Of a stretch of 24,712 bases of DNA, positions 1-7,732 are shown in pieces; within the stretch, counting starts at the first letter, position 1, and each line of letters starts with the position of its first letter. The notes beneath the pieces are model-generated. The model ran no database searches. It saw nothing but the letters and a program-made list of their open reading frames with translations, and had not been told where the DNA came from. The DNA comes from SZUA-365 sp034002405 (lineage in GTDB: Bacteria > Bacteroidota > Ignavibacteria > SZUA-365), in the NCBI GenBank assembly GCA_034002405.1, contig JAVFAS010000054.1:1-24712 (forward strand), in the 5' to 3' direction. The position numbers and the translations under genes were made by a program.

Positions 1-222
1 TTCATGAAACCGCACCTCCCAGCTCGGGCCAAGGGCGTGAGTTCATGAAACCCCGCAATCCCGGGACGCACAGAGAGGCTCGGCCCGGGGGGGTGAGTTC
101 ATGAAACCGCACCTCCCAGCTCGGGCTAAAGGCGTGAGTTCATAAAAAACCGCACCTCCCAGCTCGGGCTAAGGGCGTGAGTTCATGAAACCGCACCTCC
201 CAGCTCGGGCCAAAGGCGTGAG
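1..222. repeat. Tandem array of ~41-bp units each carrying the palindrome TTCATGAA
   Basis: Five contiguous units start at 1, 42, 98, 139 and 182, and a sixth partial copy of the unit head starts at 223. Each begins with the 8-bp perfect palindrome TTCATGAA (TTCATAAA in unit 4) and ends with GTGAG. Units 1, 3 and 5 are 41 bp and nearly identical. Unit 2 is 56 bp with a divergent interior, and unit 4 is 43 bp. There are no spacers, so this is not CRISPR. The interior of the common unit can form only an imperfect hairpin (CAC..CCC against GGG.GTG). The array touches the window edge, so its full size is unknown. It sits immediately 3' of a RAYT-like gene, the arrangement expected of REP-type repeats mobilised by such proteins; that link is inference. 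Confidence 0.85.
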
Positions 223-229
223 TTCATGA

Positions 230-257
230 AACCCTGCTTCCTGGCTGCGGCAGGGTT
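230..257. repeat. Perfect 8-bp inverted repeat at the inner end of the repeat array
   Basis: AACCCTGC (230-237) and GCAGGGTT (250-257) form an 8-bp stem with a 12-nt loop. It starts inside the last, partial repeat head and lies 21 bp past the stop of the minus-strand RAYT-like gene. It could be the terminal REP-like hairpin of the array or a weak terminator for that gene; there is no T-run. Confidence 0.6.
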
Positions 258-278
258 GCGTTCACCTGCGTGCTGGAC

Positions 279-1022
279 TCAGGGCGTGCGTGCGGCATCT
301 TCCCGGAGATACAGCCACTCCCATTCCCCGGGCTTTTCGACGAGTCCACCGCGGACAGGGGCATGAAAGATGAAGTCGCGCGCGGCCCGACGCTCGCCGT
401 CGGTGCGGAGGTATCGGTGAAAATCCTCCGCGTCCCAGAATGTCCCGATGCGATTGAGGTGCTGGTTGGCATGCCGCTCGACCGTGATTTTGAAGACGGC
501 GGAGACTTGATCGGGTGTCGGTCCCTCGAGCAGGCTGAACTGTTGGGTGAAGAGCAGATGCACTTGCGTGGGCAGGATCACGAACGCGTCGAGTGTGCAG
601 AGCACGCCATCGAGCGCGTGCAGGCAGCGCTGGGCTTCGTCCGCGACGCGGGGGTGTCGAAGCAGGGCCGGCGGAATGCCATGACCGGTCGCGACGTCAT
701 GGAAGGAAAACAGCTCGGCGTCGATTCCGGCGGGAAAGCGGTCCGGAGCCAGCGTCGCCGATAATCGGGTGCGGAATTCTGAAAGGCCGGCCTTGACGCA
801 CATGGATCCGCCGCGTGTGGCTGTGGATACGCTGCGCGGATGGTAGATCGAAGCACGTTCATTCGCGGTGTGCGCGGAGATTTCACGCGAGGACGCGACA
901 TGCGAGCATTCGGGTGTTGTTGTGCGCGTGGACGCGATGCGGCAGGTCAGGAATGATGTGAGGGAACGGAGTTTCCCCGGCTCCGGGGTATGGCGGATCG
1001 GCCGCCATTGCGGTGTGGACAT
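279..1022 (-). CDS. RAYT-like (REP-associated Y1/IS200-type transposase) protein, catalytic residues apparently lost
   Basis: A 247-residue protein whose C-terminal two thirds follows the TnpA_REP/RAYT pattern: a 'HPRVADEAQ' helix (~123-131), a beta strand into 'VILPTQVHLLF' (148-158), 'GTFWDAEDFHRYLR' (193-206) and 'PVRGGLV' (222-228) ending in a 'GEWEW' segment. Family members are single-strand nickases with an HUH metal motif (usually PNHVHLL) and a catalytic Tyr (usually YIxxNPVKAGLV). Here HUH reads Q153-V-H155, and the Tyr position reads F217 (FIFHAPVRGGLV). Both changes should abolish nicking. The start was chosen at 1022 because AGGGAG precedes it at good spacing and 'SLTSFLTCRIAS' resembles the family's first beta strand; an ATG at 803 is an alternative. 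Palindromic repeats begin just past its stop. It may be a decaying gene or a domesticated DNA-binding protein. Family call is by motif reading only. Confidence 0.75.
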   Translation of the reverse strand: MSTPQWRPIRHTPEPGKLRSLTSFLTCRIASTRTTTPECSHVASSREISAHTANERASIYHPRSVSTATRGGSMCVKAGLSEFRTRLSATLAPDRFPAGIDAELFSFHDVATGHGIPPALLRHPRVADEAQRCLHALDGVLCTLDAFVILPTQVHLLFTQQFSLLEGPTPDQVSAVFKITVERHANQHLNRIGTFWDAEDFHRYLRTDGERRAARDFIFHAPVRGGLVEKPGEWEWLYLREDAARTP

Positions 1023-1066
1023 GGTTTCTCCCTGAAATGTGTCCGATGAAAAAGTTCTGCGAACGA

Positions 1067-1096
1067 TGCATGCCGGACTCCCATGACCGGCATGCA
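1067..1096. repeat. Perfect 10-bp inverted repeat between the DUF3788 and RAYT-like genes
   Basis: TGCATGCCGG (1067-1076) pairs perfectly with CCGGCATGCA (1087-1096) around a 10-nt loop. It lies 82 bp beyond the DUF3788 stop and 45 bp upstream of the RAYT-like start. Read on the minus strand, a TTTTT run follows, but about 15 nt after the stem. It could be a loose terminator for the purC operon, or an operator or REP-like site for the RAYT-like gene. Confidence 0.55.
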
Positions 1097-1177
1097 CTCA
1101 AGGTTCACAATCCTGGATGGAGGATCAAGGGAATAATCCGTGTGGTCGGCCGTTGCTGCCCCGTGAGGAAGAGATTG

Positions 1178-1780
1178 TCAGTTACCAGACCGGCCGGTCC
1201 TTTTCTTGAGATCCGCGTATTTGAGCCGAAGCATCGCAAGGAGTGCTTCCGCATCCTGCGACGTGCTGACGTGGAAGGTAAACCACTTCATTTTTGTCGA
1301 GAGGGTGTAATGGTCGAAGGCCTTGCGCAGGCCGGGTGTGAGTTCCTTCACCGCGAGATAGTCCGCTTCCTGTTCGACGGGAATCGAGAAAGTCACGGTG
1401 AAAAAGCCTCGATAGAAATGCAGGACACAAAGGACCCGTGCCTTGTAGGAGGCGCGATACCCCCAGCCTGTCTCGTTTTCGTACCAGTGCATCGCCCAGT
1501 TCGTCCGGGGTTCCATCAATTCGAGCTGATGTTCAAAGCGTCGAAGTTCCGATGACGGAACCACCCCGAGCAGCAAATCGATCTCGGGTCGGGTCGGGGG
1601 ATGTTTGAAGTCGTTGAAGGGGAGTTTCGGCACTCCCGGATCGCCCGTGGCGCTGCGTGCGCCCCGTCCCGCGTCGGTGTCGGGACGTGTTCTCTCCGGA
1701 TCCACCGGGGAGCGTCGCTTTTTCGGGCGGGCGGAAGAAGGCTGGTTTTCGGTCTGATCGGAACCGGGATGTTCGTCCAT
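1178..1780 (-). CDS. DUF3788 family protein
   Basis: 200 residues. Residues ~1-55 are charged, proline-rich and probably disordered. Residues ~58-195 match the DUF3788 pattern as I know it: 'RPEIDLLLG' at the domain start, then 'ETGWGYRASYKARVLCVLHFYRGFFTVTFSI', where a lysine/tyrosine-rich strand pair leads into a hydrophobic strand, and a C-terminal 'WFTFHVSTSQDAEALLAMLRLK' segment. The biochemical function of the family is unknown. Its ATG overlaps the purC stop in an ATGA, with GGAG 11 bases upstream inside purC, so it is probably translated by coupling from the purC message. The coupling implies co-expression, not a role in purine synthesis. A longer in-frame start exists inside purC but would add nonsensical overlap. 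The N-terminal extension is longer than the typical ~140-residue family member. Confidence 0.75.
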   Translation of the reverse strand: MDEHPGSDQTENQPSSARPKKRRSPVDPERTRPDTDAGRGARSATGDPGVPKLPFNDFKHPPTRPEIDLLLGVVPSSELRRFEHQLELMEPRTNWAMHWYENETGWGYRASYKARVLCVLHFYRGFFTVTFSIPVEQEADYLAVKELTPGLRKAFDHYTLSTKMKWFTFHVSTSQDAEALLAMLRLKYADLKKRTGRSGN

Positions 1781-2673
1781 CACGCGGACAGCTCCGTCCC
1801 GGTGACGAGGTGGTATGCCTCGAGATATTTCTGCGTGGTTTTCGCGATGACCTCCGCGGGGAGCGTGGGTGCGGGTGGCGTTTTGTCCCACTGCACGGCT
1901 TCGAGATAGTCGCGCACATACTGCTTGTCGAAGCTCGGCTGCGCCTGACCAGGCGCGTAGCCGTCCATCGGCCAGAAGCGGGAGGAATCCGGGGTAAGCG
2001 CCTCGTCGATGAGGATGAGTTCGCCATTCGCGTCGACGCCGAATTCGAATTTCGTATCGGCGATAATAATGCCGTGCTCCTTCGCGTAGTCGCGCGCGAA
2101 GCGATAGAGCGCGATGCTCAGGTCGCCTGCCTTTTGCGCGAGTTCGCGTCCGACGATGCCCGCGGCCGCCTCGAAGTCGATATTCTCGTCATGCCCGACT
2201 TCCGCCTTGGTCGAGGGGGTGAACAGCGGTTCGGGCAGCATCGAGCCATCGACGAGTCCTTCGGGCAGGGCGATGCCGCACACCGACTGTGTCTTGCGGT
2301 ACTCCTTCAGGCCGGAACCGGTCAGGTATCCGCGCACCACGCATTCAATGGCCAGCGGCTGTGTCTTGCGCACGAGCATGCTGCGGCCGCGCAGCTGATC
2401 CGCATGGGGCGCGCAGGCGGTGGGATACTCGTCGACGTTCGTGGAAACGAGATGGTTGCGCACGATGTGCCCCGTGCGGTCGAACCAGAATTTCGAGATC
2501 TGGGTCAGCACCGTGCCTTTCATCGGGATGGGATCGGGGAGGACGACGTCGAAGGCCGACAGCCGGTCGGTGGCCACGATCAGAAGGGACTCGCCCAGAT
2601 CGTAGACATCGCGCACCTTTCCGCGGCGGAAGAGGGTCAGTCCGTCAAAGTTCGTTTGTGCAATTGCCTGCAT
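1780..2673 (-). CDS. purC: Phosphoribosylaminoimidazole-succinocarboxamide synthase (SAICAR synthetase)
   Basis: Cytosolic enzyme of de novo purine synthesis that joins CAIR and aspartate with ATP to make SAICAR. The 297 residues match the longer form of the family, as in yeast Ade1. Visible signatures are 'RRGKVRDVYD' (16-25, nucleotide-binding loop), 'ATDRLSAFD' (34-42), 'LTQISKFWF', 'VVRGYLTGSGLKEYR' (the SAICAR synthetase signature), 'PSTKAEVGHDENI' and 'IIIADTKFEFG...LIDEALTPDSSRFWP'. The start at 2673 was preferred over an upstream in-frame ATG because GAGGAG lies 8 bases before it and the protein begins at the conserved N-terminus. It is followed by the overlapping DUF3788 gene (ATGA). 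No other pur genes are adjacent. Confidence 0.97.
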   Translation of the reverse strand: MQAIAQTNFDGLTLFRRGKVRDVYDLGESLLIVATDRLSAFDVVLPDPIPMKGTVLTQISKFWFDRTGHIVRNHLVSTNVDEYPTACAPHADQLRGRSMLVRKTQPLAIECVVRGYLTGSGLKEYRKTQSVCGIALPEGLVDGSMLPEPLFTPSTKAEVGHDENIDFEAAAGIVGRELAQKAGDLSIALYRFARDYAKEHGIIIADTKFEFGVDANGELILIDEALTPDSSRFWPMDGYAPGQAQPSFDKQYVRDYLEAVQWDKTPPAPTLPAEVIAKTTQKYLEAYHLVTGTELSA

Positions 2674-2718
2674 CGCGTTTCTCCTCGGGCTGTGGGGGCG
2701 GTGATCCATTGGAAACAG

Positions 2719-2743
2719 CAAATCCCTCGCGCCGAGGGATTTG
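2719..2743 (-). terminator. Hairpin between tRNA-Arg and purC, probable tRNA terminator
   Basis: CAAATCCCTCG (2719-2729) and CGAGGGATTTG (2733-2743) form a perfect 11-bp stem with a 3-nt loop, starting 7 nt past the 3' end of the tRNA. On the minus strand the tail is only moderately T-rich (CTGTTTCC). It could serve as a terminator or processing structure for tRNA-Arg. Confidence 0.6.
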
Positions 2744-2750
2744 CCTTCCG

Positions 2751-2824
2751 CGCGCCCGCAGGGATTCGAACCCCGAACCTCCTGATCCGTAGTCAGGTGC
2801 TCTATCCAATTAAGCTACGGGCGC
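2751..2824 (-). tRNA. tRNA-Arg(ACG)
   Basis: A 74-nt cloverleaf on the minus strand. The acceptor arms GCGCCCG and CGGGCGC pair perfectly, with discriminator G. The anticodon stem is CCTGA/TCAGG around loop CTACGGA, giving anticodon ACG. The T-arm CGGGG-TTCGAAT-CCCTG has one G-U pair. The 3' CCA is not encoded, as the genome reads CGG there. A34 would need deamination to inosine by TadA to read CGU, CGC and CGA. Confidence 0.97.
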
Positions 2825-2956
2825 GTCTATTTCAGAATGGCAATATACGAAGGGGGGTGTGGGAAAAGCAAGTGTTTGTCCGCGAGCTTCTCCCCGCTTT
2901 GTATTTCACCACGTCCCGCCGTACCTTTTCAATCCGACAGAATCGAAACAAAAACG

Positions 2957-4498
2957 ATGACGCAGACCATGGAAGCAGGCCAGAATATGGACCAGGGCCA
3001 GACCGAAGATCTCAACGACCTCATGCGCCGGCGGCGGGAGGAATACAGCGAACTTCTGGAGCGGGGATTTCAGCCGTACGGATACGAATATCCGGTGAAC
3101 GCCGAGGCGGCGGAGATTCTCGAGAGCTTCACCGACGACGCACCACCGCGCACGGTGGCGATCGCCGGACGCATCATGACCTTCCGCCGCATGGGCAAGG
3201 CGACGTTCGCGCATCTCATGGACCACAGCGGGAGAATCCAGATCTATGTCAAGCGCGACGACGTGGGCGAGCAGGCCTACGACGCGGTGAAACTGCTGGA
3301 CATCGGCGACATCGTCGGCGTCGAGGGTTTCGTGTTTCGCACGCGGACCGGTGAGGTGTCGGTGCACGCGCAATCGCTCGTGCTGCTGGCCAAATCCCTG
3401 CGTCCGCTGCCCGTGCCGAAGCAGAAAACCGACGAACAGGGCAACACGGTGGTCTTCGACCAGTTCGCGGATAAAGAACTCCGCTATCGCAAGCGGCCAC
3501 TCGACCTCATCCTCAATCCCGCGGTGAAGGAGACGTTCATCAAGCGCTCGACGCTCATCCGCGCGATGCGGCAGTTCCTCGACGCGCGCGGCTACCTCGA
3601 GGTCGAAACACCGGTGCTGCAGCCACTGTACGGCGGAGCAGCGGCACGGCCCTTTGTCACGCATCACAACGCGCTTGACATGACGCTGTATCTGCGCATC
3701 GCCGACGAACTCTATCTCAAGCGTCTGATCGTGGGTGGCTTCCACGGTGTGTATGAAATCAGCAAGGATTTCCGTAACGAAGGGATGGACCGCAACCACA
3801 ATCCTGAATTCACGATGATGGAACTGTATGTCGCGTACAAGGACTATCGCTGGATGATGGAACTGGTCGAGGAAATGCTTTCCACCGTCAACCATGCGGT
3901 CAACGGGACGAATACCGCGACGGTGGGCGGCCACGCGATTGATTTCACCCCGCCATTCCGCCGCCTGAGCATGTTCGACGCCATCGCGGAACAGACGGGT
4001 GAACAGTTGCGCGGCCTCGACGAGCACGGCCTTCGTGCCGCGGCGCGGCGCCTGGGAGTGGAACTCGAGGACAGCGCCGGACCGGGCAGGATCATCGATG
4101 AAATCTTCTCCGAGCGGGTGGAGGACCGTCTTATCCAGCCGACGTTCATCACCGATTATCCACTCGAGCTTTCTCCACTGGCGAAGAAGCATCGCACGGA
4201 GGAGGGATTGGTCGAGCGCTTCGAACTGTACATCAACGGACAGGAAATCGCCAACGCCTTTTCCGAGCTCAACGATCCGATCGATCAGAAGGAACGCTTC
4301 ATGGAACAGGCGACGCTGCGTGCGCGCGGTGACGACGAGGCCATGACCTTCGACGAGGATTACATCGAAACGTTGGAGTATGGCATGCCCCCCACGGCGG
4401 GACTCGGTATCGGCATCGACCGCCTGACGATGCTGCTGACCGGTGCGGAATCGATCCGTGATGTGATTCTCTTCCCGACCATGCGTCCGGAGAAATAA
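2957..4498 (+). CDS. lysS: Lysyl-tRNA synthetase, class II
   Basis: Charges tRNA-Lys with lysine using ATP. The product is 513 residues, the normal size for a bacterial class II LysRS. An N-terminal OB-fold anticodon-binding domain (~70-160, 'IAGRIMTFRRMGKATFAHL', 'GDIVGVEGFVFRTRTGEVSV') precedes the catalytic core. Motif 1 lies around 'FLDARGYLEVETPVLQ', the GGAAARPFVTHHNALD segment binds lysine, motif 2 is FRNEGMDRNHNPEFTMME (from F272) and motif 3 is GLGIGIDRLTMLLT (482-495, Arg489). The start at 2957 gives a normal N-terminus, but no good Shine-Dalgarno precedes it, so 2969 or 2984 are alternatives. pcrA starts 9 bases after the stop, so the two are probably co-transcribed. Confidence 0.96.
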   Translation: MTQTMEAGQNMDQGQTEDLNDLMRRRREEYSELLERGFQPYGYEYPVNAEAAEILESFTDDAPPRTVAIAGRIMTFRRMGKATFAHLMDHSGRIQIYVKRDDVGEQAYDAVKLLDIGDIVGVEGFVFRTRTGEVSVHAQSLVLLAKSLRPLPVPKQKTDEQGNTVVFDQFADKELRYRKRPLDLILNPAVKETFIKRSTLIRAMRQFLDARGYLEVETPVLQPLYGGAAARPFVTHHNALDMTLYLRIADELYLKRLIVGGFHGVYEISKDFRNEGMDRNHNPEFTMMELYVAYKDYRWMMELVEEMLSTVNHAVNGTNTATVGGHAIDFTPPFRRLSMFDAIAEQTGEQLRGLDEHGLRAAARRLGVELEDSAGPGRIIDEIFSERVEDRLIQPTFITDYPLELSPLAKKHRTEEGLVERFELYINGQEIANAFSELNDPIDQKERFMEQATLRARGDDEAMTFDEDYIETLEYGMPPTAGLGIGIDRLTMLLTGAESIRDVILFPTMRPEK

Positions 4499-4507
4499 GC
4501 GAGTATT

Positions 4508-6793
4508 ATGTCTTTTTTGCAGAAACTCAATCAGGTCCAGCGCGACGCGGTACGAACCGTCGAGGGACCGGTGATGATCGTTGCCGGCGCCGGCAGCGGC
4601 AAGACGCGCGTGCTCACCTATCGCATTGCCTGGCTGCTGCAGCAGGGCGTGCCCGCGCACAACATTCTCGCGCTCACCTTCACCAACAAGGCCGCGCGCG
4701 AAATGCGCGAGCGCATCGAGACCGTCGTCCCCGGCGAGGCCGCGCAGCGCATCTGGATGGGCACGTTCCATGCGACCTTCGCGCGTTTGATGCGGCGCGA
4801 TGCCGAGCGCATCGGCTTCCACCGCAATTTTTCCATCTACGACACCGAGGATTCGCAGGGCGTCATCAAGGCGATCATGGGTGACCTCGGCATCAACAGC
4901 CAGCAGGTGGCGCCCGCCGCGGTCCGGCATGCGATCAGCAGCGCGAAAAACCGTATGATGTCGCCGGCCGACCTCGCCAACAGCGCCTTCGATGTCTTCG
5001 AGCAGAAGGTTTCGGATATTTTCGCCGAATATGTTAAACGTCTGCGCGCGTCGAACGCGATGGATTTCGACGATCTGATCCTGCACCCCATCGCGCTGTT
5101 CGACGGCCATCCCGACGTGCTCGAGAAGTACCGGCAGCAGTTCCGGTACATCCTCATCGACGAGTACCAGGACACCAACCAGGCGCAATACCAGATCGTC
5201 CGGCGGCTGGCCGACGGACATCAGAATATCTGCGTGGTGGGTGACGACGCACAGAGCATTTACGCCTTCCGCGGTGCCGACATCCGCAATATCCTCGAGT
5301 TCGAGCGGGATTTCCGCGACGTGCGCGTGTTCCGTCTCGAACAGAATTACCGCTCGACCAAGAACATTCTCGCCGGTGCGGATTCGGTGATCAAGCACAA
5401 CACGAAGCAGATCCCGAAAACACTCTGGACCGACAACGACGCGGGCGAACCGATCACGGTGCTCGAAACAGCAGACGAAGGGGAGGAGGCGCACAAAATC
5501 GTGTTCCTCATGCAGGACGAAGCGCGGCGCCGAAAGCTGCAGCTCAACGACTTCGCCATTCTCTATCGCACCAACGCGCAGAGCCGGGCGATCGAGGACG
5601 CCATGCGCCGGAGCGGCATTCCCTACACCATCGTGGGCGGCGTGGAATTCTACCGCCGCAAGGAAATCAAGGACGTCCTCGCGTACCTGCGCCTCATCGT
5701 CAATCCCGACGACGACGAGGCCGCGCTGCGCGTGATCAACTATCCGACGCGCGGAATCGGACAGACGTCGATCGGACATCTTCGCGCGTTCGCGGCGGCT
5801 GAGGGCGTTTCGTTTTTTGAGGCCGCGATCAATGTCGCGCGCGCGCCCGGCATGACGGGTGCCGCCGTCCGGCGTGTCGAGGAGTTCGTCCGCCTCATCC
5901 AGAAATATGCGTCGCTGCGTCGGGAGATTTCCGCCGGTGAACTGGCGGGGTCGCTCGTCGACGAACTTGCGCTGGTGGCGGCATTCAAGAACGAAGGCAC
6001 GGTCGAGGCGCGCACGCGTCTCGATAACCTGCAGGAATTGCTTTCCGCCATCGCCGACTTCGTGACCGAAGAGGGTGCGAACACACTCGAGGCCTTTCTC
6101 GAACAAGCCTCGCTTGTCGCCGATGTCGACCGGTATGACGAGGAGCGCAACGCGGTCACGCTGATGACCCTGCACGCGGCGAAGGGGCTTGAATTCCCCG
6201 TCGTGTTCCTGGTCGGCATGGAAGAAGGCCTGTTCCCCTCGTCGATGGCGATCGAGCGCGACGAAGTGGAAGAGGAGCGACGGCTCTGCTACGTCGGCAT
6301 GACGCGCGCCAAGCAGAAATTGTACATGACCCACGCCCGGTCGCGACTGCGCTGGGGTGAGCGGCTCGAGCAGGTTGCCTCGCGTTTCCTTGACGAGATC
6401 GATACCGCGGTGGTGCAGCGCGACAGTACGCGGCGGCGTCCGGCGGTGAGCGGTGCCTACAGTGGACCCGTCGGTGCGAACGGATATTCGCAGCGTTCGG
6501 GACATCGCACGGCCCAGCGGGGTGGCACGGCCGCGGGCCACGGCGGGGCGCAGCGTCCCGGAGCGAAAAAGCCGCAGCGTTCGGAATACAGCCAGCTCGG
6601 CCATTCGGGTGATTCGTACTCGCAGGTCGATGGAGAGATTGCCATCGGATCGACCGTCATGCATGCGACGTTCGGCCGCGGTACCTTGCTGGCGGTGCAA
6701 GGAGCGGGCGATGCGGCGCGTGGCGTCGTGCTTTTCGATTCGGTGGGAAAGAAAACGTTGATCCTGAAATTTGCCGGACTGACACCGGCATGA
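4508..6793 (+). CDS. pcrA: UvrD/Rep-family DNA helicase, PcrA type
   Basis: ATP-dependent 3'-5' superfamily 1A helicase acting in repair and in resolving replication-transcription conflicts. 761 residues: Walker A AGAGSGKT (26-33), 'LTFTNKAAREMRERI', motif II DEYQDTN (218-224), motif III 'GDDAQSIYAFRGAD', motif IV 'QNYRS', motif V 'VTLMTLHAAKGLEFPVVF' and motif VI 'EEERRLCYVGMTRAK'. A Gly/Ser/Arg/Gln-rich linker (~640-705) leads to a C-terminal Tudor-like module ('GSTVMHATFGRGTLLAV...LILKFAGL'), which in PcrA proteins contacts RNA polymerase. That module separates PcrA/UvrD from Rep. The gene sits 9 bases after lysS. The linker is longer and more glycine-rich than I would expect but is not unique. 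Confidence 0.95.
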   Translation: MSFLQKLNQVQRDAVRTVEGPVMIVAGAGSGKTRVLTYRIAWLLQQGVPAHNILALTFTNKAAREMRERIETVVPGEAAQRIWMGTFHATFARLMRRDAERIGFHRNFSIYDTEDSQGVIKAIMGDLGINSQQVAPAAVRHAISSAKNRMMSPADLANSAFDVFEQKVSDIFAEYVKRLRASNAMDFDDLILHPIALFDGHPDVLEKYRQQFRYILIDEYQDTNQAQYQIVRRLADGHQNICVVGDDAQSIYAFRGADIRNILEFERDFRDVRVFRLEQNYRSTKNILAGADSVIKHNTKQIPKTLWTDNDAGEPITVLETADEGEEAHKIVFLMQDEARRRKLQLNDFAILYRTNAQSRAIEDAMRRSGIPYTIVGGVEFYRRKEIKDVLAYLRLIVNPDDDEAALRVINYPTRGIGQTSIGHLRAFAAAEGVSFFEAAINVARAPGMTGAAVRRVEEFVRLIQKYASLRREISAGELAGSLVDELALVAAFKNEGTVEARTRLDNLQELLSAIADFVTEEGANTLEAFLEQASLVADVDRYDEERNAVTLMTLHAAKGLEFPVVFLVGMEEGLFPSSMAIERDEVEEERRLCYVGMTRAKQKLYMTHARSRLRWGERLEQVASRFLDEIDTAVVQRDSTRRRPAVSGAYSGPVGANGYSQRSGHRTAQRGGTAAGHGGAQRPGAKKPQRSEYSQLGHSGDSYSQVDGEIAIGSTVMHATFGRGTLLAVQGAGDAARGVVLFDSVGKKTLILKFAGLTPA

Positions 6794-6913
6794 GCGAACA
6801 TCGGGAACGCCGATTCGCGAAAAATATCTCCGGACCCATTTCTCTCTTGCTTTTGGCCCTGAAGTTGCGCAGATTCCCGGTATCGTCGTAATACAAGACA
6901 AGGGAGTCCTATT

Positions 6914-7696
6914 ATGCGCGCATGTTTTGTTGTCGTGTTCTGTCTTTCCCTCACCGCGGGTGGCGTTGCCCAGGAAGGCATTCCGAGCGATCAGCCCCAT
7001 CACCAATGCTCCCCACCGCTCGTCCCGATGATACCGCTGGCGCACCTGTCGGCAGCGGCACCGCTCCGCGCACACGACGAGGGCGCACTGGTCTCTGACT
7101 GTGATATTCCCTTCTCCGAACGACACCGGACTGTCACGGTGCCGCGGTCGGATCCTGGACTCGACACACGCAGCTGGTATCCGTTTGACCTGCGTACCAT
7201 CGGTGTGCAGACGCTGTTCGGAGCGATCGGGGCCGGCATATTCACTGCCGTCGGATATGGTGCGATCCGCAGTGGTGGCTTTGAAAATCTCGGCGCGGGG
7301 ATGGTCGTGATGTATCTGGGCGGATCGCTGGTCGGTGTTCCCATCGGGGTGCTGTTCGGCGGCGAAGTCATGGGCGGAGAGGCCAGCACCGCGGCAGTGT
7401 TCACGGGCAGCGCGCTGGGGACGGCGACGGGCATCATCGCGTTGAGCTCCGCGAGGGATTATCCCGCTGCGAATGCCATGTACATCGTTGCGTCCTTCGT
7501 CGGCCCATTGCTCGGCTACCACCTCAGCGCCACATCGTCCGAAGAGCGGGCCAGGCGCGACGGTCTCGAGGGACTCACGTTGCGCCAACATACCGGAGCG
7601 CGACATCGCGGCGACGTCGTTGCATCGCGACCCCCGATCGATCCGCTCACGCCGGGTCCGGATTTCCAACTCCCGCTCATCGCTCTGCAATTCTGA
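6914..7696 (+). CDS. Secreted or envelope hypothetical protein with glycine-rich hydrophobic core
   Basis: 260 residues, family not recognised. The N-terminus is a clear Sec signal peptide (MRACFVVVFCLSLTAGGVAQ, cleavage probably after Gln20 or Ala19). Residues ~95-200 hold alternating hydrophobic, glycine-rich stretches (GAIGAGIFTAVGYGAI, GAGMVVMYLGGSLVGVPIGVLFGG, GSALGTATGIIALSSA, VASFVGPLLGYHL) that resemble glycine-zipper or short transmembrane helices. The C-terminal ~60 residues are polar and end in 'LPLIALQF'. AAGGGAG lies 8 bases before the ATG, which decides the start. A 120-bp gap separates it from pcrA, so it may have its own promoter. Plausible roles are an outer- or inner-membrane associated protein; no enzyme motif is visible. 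Confidence 0.75.
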   Translation: MRACFVVVFCLSLTAGGVAQEGIPSDQPHHQCSPPLVPMIPLAHLSAAAPLRAHDEGALVSDCDIPFSERHRTVTVPRSDPGLDTRSWYPFDLRTIGVQTLFGAIGAGIFTAVGYGAIRSGGFENLGAGMVVMYLGGSLVGVPIGVLFGGEVMGGEASTAAVFTGSALGTATGIIALSSARDYPAANAMYIVASFVGPLLGYHLSATSSEERARRDGLEGLTLRQHTGARHRGDVVASRPPIDPLTPGPDFQLPLIALQF

Positions 7697-7732
7697 GCAT
7701 CGTGCGAGGGGGGCAACGCCATGCGGATAGCC

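Noticed and set aside
1..257. CRISPR array
   Set aside because: The repeats are contiguous with no unique spacers, units vary in length, and there is no cas gene.
6850..6913. Promoter TTGCGC-18-TAATAC before the secreted hypothetical protein
   Set aside because: Both hexamers match the consensus poorly, so I did not list it as a feature.
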